This document shows positions 35,901 through 41,670 of a stretch of 64,000 nucleotides of DNA, one piece after another; within the stretch, counting starts at the first letter, position 1, and each line of letters opens with the position of its first letter. A program made the translations under genes and the position numbers. Origin of the DNA: Cronobacter malonaticus LMG 23826 (lineage in GTDB: Bacteria; Pseudomonadota; Gammaproteobacteria; Enterobacterales; Enterobacteriaceae); NCBI RefSeq assembly GCF_001277215.2, contig NZ_CP013941.1:1-64000 (forward strand). The letters are read 5' to 3'. The notes beneath the pieces are model-generated. The model was not told where the DNA came from, did no database searches, and worked only from the letters and a program-made list of their open reading frames with translations.

Positions 35901-37867
35901 CCGTGATTGGATCAACGGCCGCCGCGGATAAAAACCGGCTGGAGACCGGCACGCTGGGCTTTACGGATATTGGCAACAAGGCGGATTACAAAGTCAGCCA
36001 TAAAGGCGGAACGATTGGTGCCGGGACGGGGTCAGGGTCTTTAATAGGGCTGGCGAGCAGCGGGCTTTCCGCTGTCAGCGGGGCGATGCTGTCAGGACTC
36101 GGCAGTAGCGGCCATGCCAGCGGTACCACGCAGTCTGCGGTGTCTGAAGGTACAATTGTTATCCGTGATAAAGCTGGCCAGCAACAGGATGTGGCTACGC
36201 TGAGCCGCGACGTGGCGAATGCTAACGACACGGTCAGCCCGATCTTTAACAAAGAGAAAGAACAAAAACGCCTGCAAATTGCACAAATGACCGGTGATAT
36301 CGCCGGGCAGATGAGCAGCATGGTGATGACGGAAGGCGACATCAATGCGCTGAAAGCGGCCCGTGCCGTTCCCGGCAATGCGCATTTAAGCGCGGAAGAA
36401 CTGAAGCAGACACAGGCGTATCGGGACGCCTTCAGTGAATACGGCACCGGCGGGAAATACCAGCAAATTGCGCAGTCGGCTTCTGCGGCGATAGCAGGTC
36501 TGGTCAATGGCGATTACTCAGGTGCTGTCGCAGGTGCCGCTGCGCCTTTCATCGCGACGTTTGTGAAAAATCACACCGACGAAGACAGCGCTCAGCGCAT
36601 TCTGGCCCACGCGCTGGCGGGCGCTGTGATTGCAAAAGCGCAGGGTAAAGATGCGCTGGCAGGCGCCGCCGGGGCCTCCACCGGTGAACTGACGGCGAAA
36701 CTGGCGCTCGATCTGTATGGTAAAAAACCGGAACAGCTGGGAGAAAGCGAAAGACAGCTGGTCAGCTCTCTCTCGTCCGTTGCTGCAGGGCTCGCCGGCG
36801 CTGCCGTCAGCGACAATACCGCGGGTGTTCAGGCCGCAGCGCAGGCCGGGAAGAATGCGGTTGAGAATAACTTTCTCAGTGATACGGACATAACAACCTT
36901 CATCGAAAAGTATGCAAAGGCGAAGACAGAGGCAGAAAAAGCTCAACTGCGTGCAGACCTGAATGATCTTGATATTGAGAAACAGAATCAGGCTTTGGCG
37001 ATCGTAATACCAGTTCTTGAACAAAAAAATGAATTGGAAAAACTTCGACAGCTTGTTGCTTCACCAGAATGCGGAGAACGGTGCCGACAACTGGCTGAAT
37101 ACTCAATATCTCAGCTCGAACCGGTAGTCAACGATACTGCATTGCACAACAGCAATCTTTTTAAATATGCAACAGCAGGGGTAATACAGCAGCTTATTGG
37201 GGGGCTGGGTATAAAATCAGGTAAGCCGACGACCACCCGCCCCGTGGGTGCATCTAGTACTTCGGCTCTTGATGATATTGTTAAAGGTGAAAGCCGCGCC
37301 GGGCAGAGGGCTGCGGGAGCCATCAAGTCTCCAAATTCAAATTTACCAAGCGGCTATGAATTAAATGGTAATACAATTACCGGTCCAAGAGGTGGTGTCT
37401 ATAGCAGTACAGGGAAAGTAGATAGTGCAGGAAATACTATCTATACCAATAATGGCGCCTATTATACCTTTGATAATGGTGCTAAATTTAAAGCATCATC
37501 ACCTAACTCAGGCTCACAGATTCAGCAGAATTATCAAAAGGGAAAAGAATTTGAAAATTCTATTTACGATAAGATAAAAAGTGATCCAAACTTTAACAGT
37601 CCGGCCAGAGAGGTCACACTCGAAACATCAGGTGGAACCAAAGTTAGGATTGATATTATGGCAAAAGATAAGTTGGGTAATATCGTTTGTGTTGAGTGCA
37701 AAAGTTCGCCAGTAGCACCATTAACACCTAATCAAAAAAAGGGCTTCCCAGAGTTGGAAAAAGGTGGTGGAACTGTTATTGGAAAAGGTCATCCTGGTTT
37801 TGAGGAGGGGGCTAGAATACCACCGACAAAAGTTGATATAGTTAGACCAGAAATACCTAAAAAGTAG
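29759..37867 (+). CDS. cdiA: CdiA/FhaB-type exoprotein, C-terminal part with toxin tail
   Basis: The 3' portion of the split exoprotein; true coding in this frame begins at about 29807, and the first 15 or so codons are nonsense. FHA-1 repeats run to about 31,790. An AT-rich segment (31,790-32,400) then stands where the receptor-binding domain of CdiA lies. A Ser/Ala/Asn-rich segment and a Tyr/Pro-containing region follow (SYMLGRLNLNPEYDYRFLGD), then FHA-2 repeats from about 33,370 (VTVNNGSVIAGNNVSLKGGD). A pretoxin domain ends in the VENN motif at 36860-36871, and the tail is a variable toxin of about 330 residues. The gene is followed 8 bases later by a small immunity gene. This domain order is that of class I contact-dependent inhibition proteins. 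The locus corresponds to the 'FHA' adhesin locus of Cronobacter plasmids, but the tail shows it is also a toxin-delivery protein. Confidence 0.9.
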   Translation: MAGHEGADRHRRHAHHGANARTLSGGDLSLNAGTLNTGGTLQGQQVNVDADNWTHGGTLISLGNLGAQSQGTLTNNGSLLSQGSATVTANELANNGSLLSQGALTLDGQRLTNRGALQGDTLTAYQNHLNNQGTVTGVQGLTLTARPQPRMARMLLAAPPRELINGANGALLTGGTLRIDSGAVTNAGRWQGQNILLNAQRLDHSGAIQSAEGLNITLSGDLNSLAGSKITALGTAALNALAMTNQGEWAAKNLTLTGNSLRNDGAITGVNGLTATVNNDLTQTSNGKLLTSGALTMGAGAVNNQGAVQGGTLDVTTGGLINSGRLQGDNGVTLTARGSLTNNAGGQVISRQGLGVTTPVLVNNGLMQGGATTRVEATTSARNDGKLLSGGQLTLTTPQFTGAGWLQATNLILNAANATNNGTWLADQGTLTGTTFTNQGIAQGGALTVNYGTLNNNGTLLGNNQLTINANQVNQQAAGKLFSGGDLSIGSAGLDAAGQLVALGNLTLKLTHSFTNKNALAAGKTLTVTSNGAIDNRGVMQGQAVNVSAGGALTNNGQITTDSGASTLSGSSVALNGAGTLQGGGDVAIASRGNITVDGFTGTSGSLTLTAPGSIINTALLYAASNLALYANSITNQRGDILARNSLWMQKDATGNANAEVVNTSGNIETQNGDITIKTGHLLNQRDGLSVKESTNAGSSIGGVGDAILSLNYKTLPADTYGYITFDTEKEIGICGGSNGGCYTKKITNYNYVPFFEYRTKKFSVKESIIAVESKGGASRILSGRDVYISSNILENLASDIVASKDIKLEGGKLNNKSWQSGKTTEYLIYQHALAGNTDVIVNNIPESGLSVQSDNFTQVNKDITYKLTGKTTETENGELYRAVIQAGGNVTANFADNISNTSTTANAGKVSNTINTPSLNTLSHQSIGGSVQKQGLAGGAAVAVNSPEWKDQLQGALQQINGGGALENSAGGSALANLSATKAGKASLGNASGLASAGVTATSVANITGGALANTQSKPVDTSAYPLPSGNNGFFVVSDNPKSPYLINVNPKLDGLGELDPALFGDLNKLLGVQPGTAPHETRASFTDEKQFLGSSYMLGRLNLNPEYDYRFLGDAAFDTRYVSNTLLNQTGNRYLNGVGSDLQQMQYLMDSAAAQQKSLGLQFGVALTRDQIASLDKSILWWESATVNGETVMIPKLYLSPKDVTVNNGSVIAGNNVSLKGGDITNSGSTLLARQDLKLDSQNSISNLNDGLMKAGGGLSLSAIGDINNISSAISGKTVALESTGGSINNITLAEQTSIDARGKYGSVMLKDTTLGSTATISAQDRLALQAGKNITLTGANLTSGGDLLMNAWGDIALNANQVNDAYGQSGFRNNTNTSRSSVTYQGSTLSAGGNLGIKAGDNLSVAAGDLKAGGNAALAAGGDLNLDALQTSKNSQSGKRETHSTGLDRTTVSAGDNLTLSAGRDINAHAAALAAEKNIGVQAGRDVNLEAQATTSGDSYRSKKKTTINESVRQQGTELASGSNTVIVAGRDMNADAAQATAKGDIGVTAGRDINLATATESDYHYKEETKTKKGFLKKTTTHTVSEQSTTREAGTLLSGDNVTLKAGEDLLVKGSAVAGDGNVALSAGKNVEIAAATNTDSNWQLKEKKKSGLMGSGGIGFTIGSSKTRHELKEKGTTQSQSVSTVGSTGGNVSITAGEQARVSGADLVAGKNLTLTGDSVIIEPGHDKRTRTETFEQKSSGLTVALSGAVGDAVNSAVTTAMAAKEQSDSRLAGLQATKAILSGVQANQASRLAAASNDKSGGIAVSVSLTSQKSSSKQQQETSIANGSTLSATDNLAVIAKGNGKSANSGDILIGGSRLKAGGDAMLNATNNLLLIGAANTEKTTGTNSSSGGGIGLSFGLNQGSAGISIFANANASKGKEKGNGTTWSETTVDSGGTATLTSGRDTTLNGAQVNGEKVVADVGRNLTIASQQDSNRYNSKQTNVNAGGSFTFGSMTGSGYLGVTQDKMHSTFDSVAEQSGIFAGKQGFDVSVGNHTQLTGAVIGSTAAADKNRLETGTLGFTDIGNKADYKVSHKGGTIGAGTGSGSLIGLASSGLSAVSGAMLSGLGSSGHASGTTQSAVSEGTIVIRDKAGQQQDVATLSRDVANANDTVSPIFNKEKEQKRLQIAQMTGDIAGQMSSMVMTEGDINALKAARAVPGNAHLSAEELKQTQAYRDAFSEYGTGGKYQQIAQSASAAIAGLVNGDYSGAVAGAAAPFIATFVKNHTDEDSAQRILAHALAGAVIAKAQGKDALAGAAGASTGELTAKLALDLYGKKPEQLGESERQLVSSLSSVAAGLAGAAVSDNTAGVQAAAQAGKNAVENNFLSDTDITTFIEKYAKAKTEAEKAQLRADLNDLDIEKQNQALAIVIPVLEQKNELEKLRQLVASPECGERCRQLAEYSISQLEPVVNDTALHNSNLFKYATAGVIQQLIGGLGIKSGKPTTTRPVGASSTSALDDIVKGESRAGQRAAGAIKSPNSNLPSGYELNGNTITGPRGGVYSSTGKVDSAGNTIYTNNGAYYTFDNGAKFKASSPNSGSQIQQNYQKGKEFENSIYDKIKSDPNFNSPAREVTLETSGGTKVRIDIMAKDKLGNIVCVECKSSPVAPLTPNQKKGFPELEKGGGTVIGKGHPGFEEGARIPPTKVDIVRPEIPKK
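29807..29808 (+). other. Probable single-base deletion splitting cdiA
   Basis: The local sequence ACCACGGCGCGAAC reads TTAR in the upstream frame. Inserting one G (ACGGGCG) joins LTT to GANARTLSGGDL and keeps the repeat pattern unbroken. No slippery heptamer is present, so programmed frameshifting is unlikely. Either the gene is inactivated here or this is a base-calling error in a short G run. Confidence 0.8.
31790..32400 (+). other. AT-rich island, candidate receptor-binding domain of CdiA
   Basis: Base composition shifts abruptly from GC-rich FHA repeats to AT-rich DNA at about 31,790 and back at about 32,400, while the reading frame stays open. The encoded stretch has no FHA repeats; it is rich in Lys, Tyr and Asn and has two Cys close together (GICGGSNGGCYTKK). 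In CdiA proteins the receptor-binding domain occupies this place between FHA-1 and the YP/FHA-2 regions and varies between strains. The function is inferred from position. Confidence 0.6.
36659..36870 (+). repeat. Pretoxin direct repeat, copy 1 (in cdiA)
   Basis: A 212-base stretch ending in the VENN codons is repeated at 38463-38674 without indels. By hand alignment about 190 of 212 bases are identical. It encodes GAAGASTGELTAKLALDLYG through AVENN. Confidence 0.9.
36860..37867 (+). other. Main CdiA-CT toxin module (VENN to C-terminus)
   Basis: From VENN onward the protein is unlike typical FHA. An entry/pretoxin section with paired Cys (SPECGERCRQLAEY) is followed by the toxin proper in the last ~110 residues: GKEFENSIYDKIKSD, then VRIDIMAKDKLGNIVCVECK and LTPNQKKGFPEL. 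The E...D...E-x-K spacing (RID..., VECK) fits a PD-(D/E)XK nuclease fold. The DNA becomes AT-rich after about 36,880, a sign of module exchange. Nuclease activity and its target (DNA or tRNA) are inferred. Confidence 0.65.
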
Positions 37868-37875
37868 GGGCATAT

Positions 37876-38211
37876 ATGTCTATAGAAGATGTAAATAAAA
37901 TTGATCTCTTTACAGTTACAAGTGAAGAGATCTATCCTGCGCAAGCCTTCCTGATTATAACAGATCATTTAGAATGGCCTTTAAACCCCAATGAGCACCT
38001 TTTCATGTTGCAGGAGAAAATTAATAGCTATATAGCTGCTGTAGAAAGCGGGGAGGTTAACACTTTATTTCCGGAGTCTCGAGGGAAAGATATCGTCATT
38101 AAAATATATTTCCAGCATCGTATTCCTATGGAATGTGTCGATTTTTTAGGTAAGGTAAGTGAAGTACTCTCATCGACTAATATCCAGTTACAATACGAAG
38201 AGAGTGAATAA
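37876..38211 (+). CDS. cdiI: CdiI-type immunity protein for the main CdiA-CT
   Basis: A 111-aa acidic cytoplasmic protein without signal or membrane segment. It starts 8 bases after the cdiA stop behind AGGGG, the fixed position of cdiI. The stretch ITDHLEWPLNPNEHLFMLQE and KINSYIAAVESGEV recalls, from memory, a small family of unknown function (DUF6572-like) often found near polymorphic toxins. It should bind and neutralise the nuclease tail of CdiA to protect kin cells. The DNA is AT-rich like the toxin tail, consistent with the two moving together. The immunity role rests mainly on position. Confidence 0.75.
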   Translation: MSIEDVNKIDLFTVTSEEIYPAQAFLIITDHLEWPLNPNEHLFMLQEKINSYIAAVESGEVNTLFPESRGKDIVIKIYFQHRIPMECVDFLGKVSEVLSSTNIQLQYEESE

Positions 38212-38462
38212 CTATAAAGTCTCGGATTACAAAGTGCCCTCTAAACGGAAGCCAGCGAATAGCAGGGCACTTTACACTTATTGTCATAAGTACAGTCGAA
38301 AGAGACCGTAGTGAACCCTGGATCAGAAAGCCAGAAGAAAGCGCGCCAGGGAAAGCCTTGATCCATTGGTTCACCTTTGGCCGGTAGGTGCCGGTGACAC
38401 TTGCAGAAGTGCACAGCATCGGAAGTGGTGCAACGCCGCCAGGTGATTTCTCCGGAGCCATT
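38212..38462 (+). other. Junction between cdiI and orphan toxin cassette
   Basis: About 250 bases, mostly non-coding. A 10-bp inverted repeat, AAAGTGCCCT (38231-38240) with AGGGCACTTT (38264-38273), lies 20 bases after cdiI; it could be a transcription-ending hairpin or a relic of an inserted element. The downstream part has a short open frame (38,315-38,370) of no recognised origin. The reading frame of the orphan cassette opens at 38388 without a convincing ribosome-binding site. Confidence 0.5.
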
Positions 38463-39476
38463 GCAGGCGCCGCCGGGGCTTCCATCGGTGAAATGACGGC
38501 TAAACTGGCGCTCGATCTGTACGGCAAAAAACCGGAACAGCTGGGTGAAGATGAAAGACAGCTGGTCAGTGCGCTCTCGTCCGTTGCCGCAGGGATCGCC
38601 GGCGCGGCCGTCAGCGATAATACCGCCAGCGTTCAGACCGCTGCGCAGGCCGGGAAGAATGCGGTTGAGAATAATGCAATTAGTGATATTGTCGAAAACC
38701 AATTGTCGGGGATGACGCAAGCTGAGAAATATGCTAAAGCGCAGAACTCTCTTATTCAGACAGTAAAAGAATATAAAAGTAAGCTTTGTATGGGGATAAG
38801 TGATGAAGCTTGCTCTAAAAAACTCGATGTACATCGTGATGAGTTGCTTAAAAGCTTTACGGAAGCTGGATTAGATTTCGTTCCCGTAATTGGCACTATA
38901 AAAAGTTTTAAAGAAGCAGATGATGCGATTGATTATCTTACCGCTTTAATAAGTCTCATACCTAAAGCTGGTTTTGTTGCCGGTAAGTCTCTAAAAGCTG
39001 CGAGAAATGCTCTTAAGAATGGAGATATTGCTGAGGCAACAAAGTTAATACATGAAACTAGCGATAAAGTTAGCATTGTTAAACCTCTTGATGTCGATTC
39101 ATTCAAGAGATTAAAATCAAAAGAAGTTGTTGGGGACGGGCTTGAGCATGACCACATTCCCTCAATGGGAGCTTTGCGTAGAACAGAAGAGATAAAATTG
39201 CTAAGGAAACTGACACCCGCTGAGGATAAAGCTATTTATCAGAATGCTACTGCGGTTGAAGTTCCTAAGGATGTTCATCGTAGCGGGCCTACATATGGCG
39301 GAAAAAATACCAAAGATCAGATTGAGACGGATGCATTAGATCTTTGTAGTGCAGTATGTCGAGATACCACCACGTTAAGAGGAAATATGGTGGAAAGAGG
39401 ATATGATCCTATTGTTGTTGATGAGGTGATTAATAAGATCATCATAAGAAGTAAAAAATCGGAGGTTGTGAAATGA
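38388..39476 (+). CDS. Orphan CdiA-CT toxin cassette
   Basis: A 362-codon open frame with no signal peptide or TPS domain. After about 25 junction-derived residues it carries a second copy of the CdiA pretoxin region (GEMTAKLALDLYGKKPEQLG) ending in VENN at 38664-38675, then a different tail of about 266 residues. The tail has a Cys-containing segment (KLCMGISDEACSKKL), a hydrophobic entry region (DFVPVIGTIKSFKEADDAID) and a C-terminal domain with GDGLEHDHIPSMGALRR, LTPAEDKAIYQNATAVEVP and HRSGPTYGGKN. Clustered His/Asp in EHDHIP suggest a metal-dependent nuclease, unproven. The stop overlaps a small gene by 4 bases. Such orphan modules are probably silent reserves that can recombine onto cdiA. 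Confidence 0.85.
   Translation: MPVTLAEVHSIGSGATPPGDFSGAIAGAAGASIGEMTAKLALDLYGKKPEQLGEDERQLVSALSSVAAGIAGAAVSDNTASVQTAAQAGKNAVENNAISDIVENQLSGMTQAEKYAKAQNSLIQTVKEYKSKLCMGISDEACSKKLDVHRDELLKSFTEAGLDFVPVIGTIKSFKEADDAIDYLTALISLIPKAGFVAGKSLKAARNALKNGDIAEATKLIHETSDKVSIVKPLDVDSFKRLKSKEVVGDGLEHDHIPSMGALRRTEEIKLLRKLTPAEDKAIYQNATAVEVPKDVHRSGPTYGGKNTKDQIETDALDLCSAVCRDTTTLRGNMVERGYDPIVVDEVINKIIIRSKKSEVVK
38463..38674 (+). repeat. Pretoxin direct repeat, copy 2 (in orphan cassette)
   Basis: Second copy of the 212-base VENN-ending repeat, about 90% identical to 36659-36870 by hand alignment and with no indels. Recombination between the copies would replace the current cdiA toxin and cdiI with the orphan toxin and its immunity gene, deleting about 1.8 kb. 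Confidence 0.9.
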
Positions 39477-39907
39477 TTTTAAAAATTGATTCTTTTGAAA
39501 ATTTGTTAGGTGTTGATAAAAAAGATGAGTTCTTGATAAAATTTATTGACTCTATTAGCGATGAGCCCGTGATAGACCAAAGTTTCTTAGGCGATAGAAT
39601 ATACTTGCCTTTTTTAAAGGCTGGTTTTTTAATTTTAATTGAAGAGGATAGAGTAACACAAATCACTTTTTATATTGAAGGAGGGGATGGATTTTACAAA
39701 TGCGCCCTTGAGTTTCCTGACGCTCTTAATGGTGGTAAAGCTAATGTCATGAGTAATTTGGGTATGCCATCAGCAACTGGTGGTGGAATAAATGATAAGT
39801 TAATTGGTTATATAAATAAATGGATTAAATATCAGTATAGAGGACATGAGTTGCATCTGGAATATGATGACAAAGATAACCTTGTAAAGATAACTATTAC
39901 TGAGTGA
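39473..39907 (+). CDS. Immunity protein for the orphan CdiA-CT
   Basis: A 144-aa soluble acidic protein that I cannot place in a family. It begins in a 4-base ATGA overlap with the orphan toxin frame, so it is translationally linked to it, and GGAGG precedes the start. It begins MILKIDSFENLLGVDKKDEF and has mixed alpha/beta character with no membrane segment. The DNA is strongly AT-rich, like the toxin tail. Position and size indicate that it neutralises the orphan toxin. It may be expressed on its own to protect against neighbours that deploy that toxin. Confidence 0.72.
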   Translation: MILKIDSFENLLGVDKKDEFLIKFIDSISDEPVIDQSFLGDRIYLPFLKAGFLILIEEDRVTQITFYIEGGDGFYKCALEFPDALNGGKANVMSNLGMPSATGGGINDKLIGYINKWIKYQYRGHELHLEYDDKDNLVKITITE

Positions 39908-40075
39908 TTTTTTATTTAAAAAATACACACTATTTTTATGGAAGAGTCGTTCTTTATGGAGGGTTCTTTTAATTTAATGCACGCCAGTGATTTTTTAAAT
40001 ATATTATTTTTTTATGATTTGAACATTACAAATGTCTATTATAAACAGAGTTAAATTTATTTCGATCCCCAACCC

Positions 40076-40699
40076 ATGAACCTCCTCCTTATCCGTCATG
40101 CCGAAACAGAATGGAACCGCGGCGGACTCATTCAGGGGCATCAGGACAGCGCGCTGACGGCGCGTGGCTTGCAGGAAACCACAGCGCTCCTGATAGCTCT
40201 GGCGCACGAATTCCCCTCTGTTGACGCGGTGTACACCTCGCCTGCGGGCCGCGCGCACCATATGGGTAACGCCATCGCGAGCCATTTTCGCTGCCCGCTC
40301 TCAGTTGAGCCGCTGTTACAGGAGCAGGCGTTCGGTGATTATGAAGGCATGACGCGGGTGCAGTTGCAGCGTGATAATCCTCTCAGCGCAGAAGCGCTGT
40401 TTTCAACTGATGCATTATTTACACCGCCCGGCGGTGAATCGCTCGCGGGCGCCGCGCAGCGTCTGCTGTCTTTTATTCGAAATGATCTTGCCGCAACCCC
40501 ACACACCACCTGCTTCGTCGTCACGCACGGGCATATCCTTCAGGGCGCGCTGGCTATTCTTAAAGAAGGCACGCCGGATAACTTCCCGCGCTATGCGCAG
40601 CCGAACGCCAGCTACGCGCGGTTAACGCTTACGGCGGACCGATGCGACGTCATTCAGTGGGGCATCGCAACCCATTTGCGACACCTGTCACAAACGTGA
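40076..40699 (+). CDS. Histidine phosphatase (phosphoglycerate mutase-like)
   Basis: A 207-aa cytoplasmic member of the histidine phosphatase superfamily. The catalytic RHAETEWN motif is at residues 7-14, with the phospho-accepting His8. The second conserved Arg lies in YTSPAGRAHHM, the acid/base Glu in LLQEQAFGDYEGM, and the second His in FVVTHGHILQG. These features fit GpmB/CobC-like phosphatases rather than glycolytic mutases. The substrate is unknown. No good ribosome-binding site is seen before the ATG. It stands alone, separated from the CDI locus by an AT-rich 170-base gap, and is followed by a PmrA-like box. Confidence 0.9.
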   Translation: MNLLLIRHAETEWNRGGLIQGHQDSALTARGLQETTALLIALAHEFPSVDAVYTSPAGRAHHMGNAIASHFRCPLSVEPLLQEQAFGDYEGMTRVQLQRDNPLSAEALFSTDALFTPPGGESLAGAAQRLLSFIRNDLAATPHTTCFVVTHGHILQGALAILKEGTPDNFPRYAQPNASYARLTLTADRCDVIQWGIATHLRHLSQT

Positions 40700-40713
40700 A
40701 AAACCTTCCCGTC

Positions 40714-40730
40714 CTTAAGTCTTCCTTAAG
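40714..40730 (+). promoter_or_regulatory. PmrA/BasR-like box upstream of the four-repeat membrane protein
   Basis: CTTAAG-TCTTC-CTTAAG is a perfect match to the remembered PmrA consensus YTTAAK-N5-YTTAAK. It is followed by a -10-like TATAAC at 40739-40744. It lies 60 bases upstream of the gene at 40791. Regulation by the chromosomal BasRS system is inferred. Confidence 0.6.
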
Positions 40731-40790
40731 ATTAATCCTATAACTTCACTCTGGATCCTGCCCCTGTCGGGACGTACCGGAGCACACTTT

Positions 40791-41558
40791 ATGCAAAACA
40801 CTACCTCTGCGCTCAGCAAAGTTCCTGCCGTCACCGCCGCGTTCTGGCTGACGAAAATCGCCGCGACCACGCTGGGTGAAACCGGCGGCGACGCGGTCAC
40901 GATGTCGATGGATCTCGGTTATCTCACCGGCACGCTCATCTTCGCGGCGATCTTCCTCGCGGCGGTGGTCGTGCAAATTCGTCATGACAGTTTTAATAAG
41001 TGGATCTACTGGTTCACGGTGGTCGCCACCACGACGGTCGGCACCACGCTTGCGGATTTCGCCGACCGCTCATTAGGTATCGGTTATCTCGGCGGCACGG
41101 TGCTGTTGAGCAGTCTGCTGGTGCTTTCGCTTCTGGTCTGGCGCGTGACATGCGGCACCATTGCCGTGGATTCGGTGAATAACGTGCGTACCGAAAGCTT
41201 CTACTGGGTGACGATTATGTTCTCCCAGACGCTCGGCACGGCGCTCGGCGACTGGACGGCAGACAGCGAAGGCTTCGGTTATGACGGCGGCATCCTGCTG
41301 TTCGTCGGCGCACTGGCGGTTATCTGGCTGGCGAGCCGCTTTACTTCGATTTCGCGCACCGTGCTGTTCTGGGCGGCGTTTATCCTCACCCGACCGCTCG
41401 GCGCGGTGGTGGGCGATTTCCTCGATAAACCCATCGCCAAAGGCGGCCTTGAGCTCAGCCGTTACGGCGCATCCCTTACACTGATTGGTCTTATCCTGGT
41501 CTGCCTGTGGGTGTTCCCGCATCGTGCGGCGCTGAAAAAACGCGCGCCGGTATTCTGA
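40791..41558 (+). CDS. COG4705-type integral membrane protein with four internal repeats
   Basis: A 255-aa inner-membrane protein with about eight hydrophobic segments. Four related units repeat: TTLGETGGDAVTM...LGYLTGT, TTVGTTLADFADRSLGIGYL, QTLGTALGDWTADSEGFGYD and RPLGAVVGDFLDKPIAKGGL. Each carries a (T/P)LG or TVG element, an Asp in the same place and mostly GY.GG. The conserved acidic residues inside the membrane suggest an ion or small-solute transporter, but the substrate is not known. ATG at 40791 follows GGAG. A PmrA-like box precedes it and a hairpin follows, so it is a single-gene unit. Confidence 0.82.
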   Translation: MQNTTSALSKVPAVTAAFWLTKIAATTLGETGGDAVTMSMDLGYLTGTLIFAAIFLAAVVVQIRHDSFNKWIYWFTVVATTTVGTTLADFADRSLGIGYLGGTVLLSSLLVLSLLVWRVTCGTIAVDSVNNVRTESFYWVTIMFSQTLGTALGDWTADSEGFGYDGGILLFVGALAVIWLASRFTSISRTVLFWAAFILTRPLGAVVGDFLDKPIAKGGLELSRYGASLTLIGLILVCLWVFPHRAALKKRAPVF

Positions 41559-41571
41559 TTTTTTCCTTCTC

Positions 41572-41594
41572 ACCCGCGGTACCCGCCGCGGGTT
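41572..41594 (+). terminator. Possible terminator after the COG4705-type gene
   Basis: ACCCGCGG (41572-41579) pairs with CCGCGGGT (41586-41593) around a 6-base loop, 14 bases past the stop. The following TCTCCTC is T-rich but not a true T-run, so strength is uncertain. Confidence 0.5.
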
Positions 41595-41670
41595 CTCCTC
41601 TCTGCATTTCCCTTCATAACGGTTACCCTGTGCCGTACACTGTCTCTTAGTACACACGCAGGGAGCTTGC

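Noticed and set aside
38231..38273. Terminal inverted repeats of an insertion sequence
   Set aside because: The 10-bp arms enclose only 23 bases and no transposase or target duplication is visible. A hairpin or old relic is as likely.
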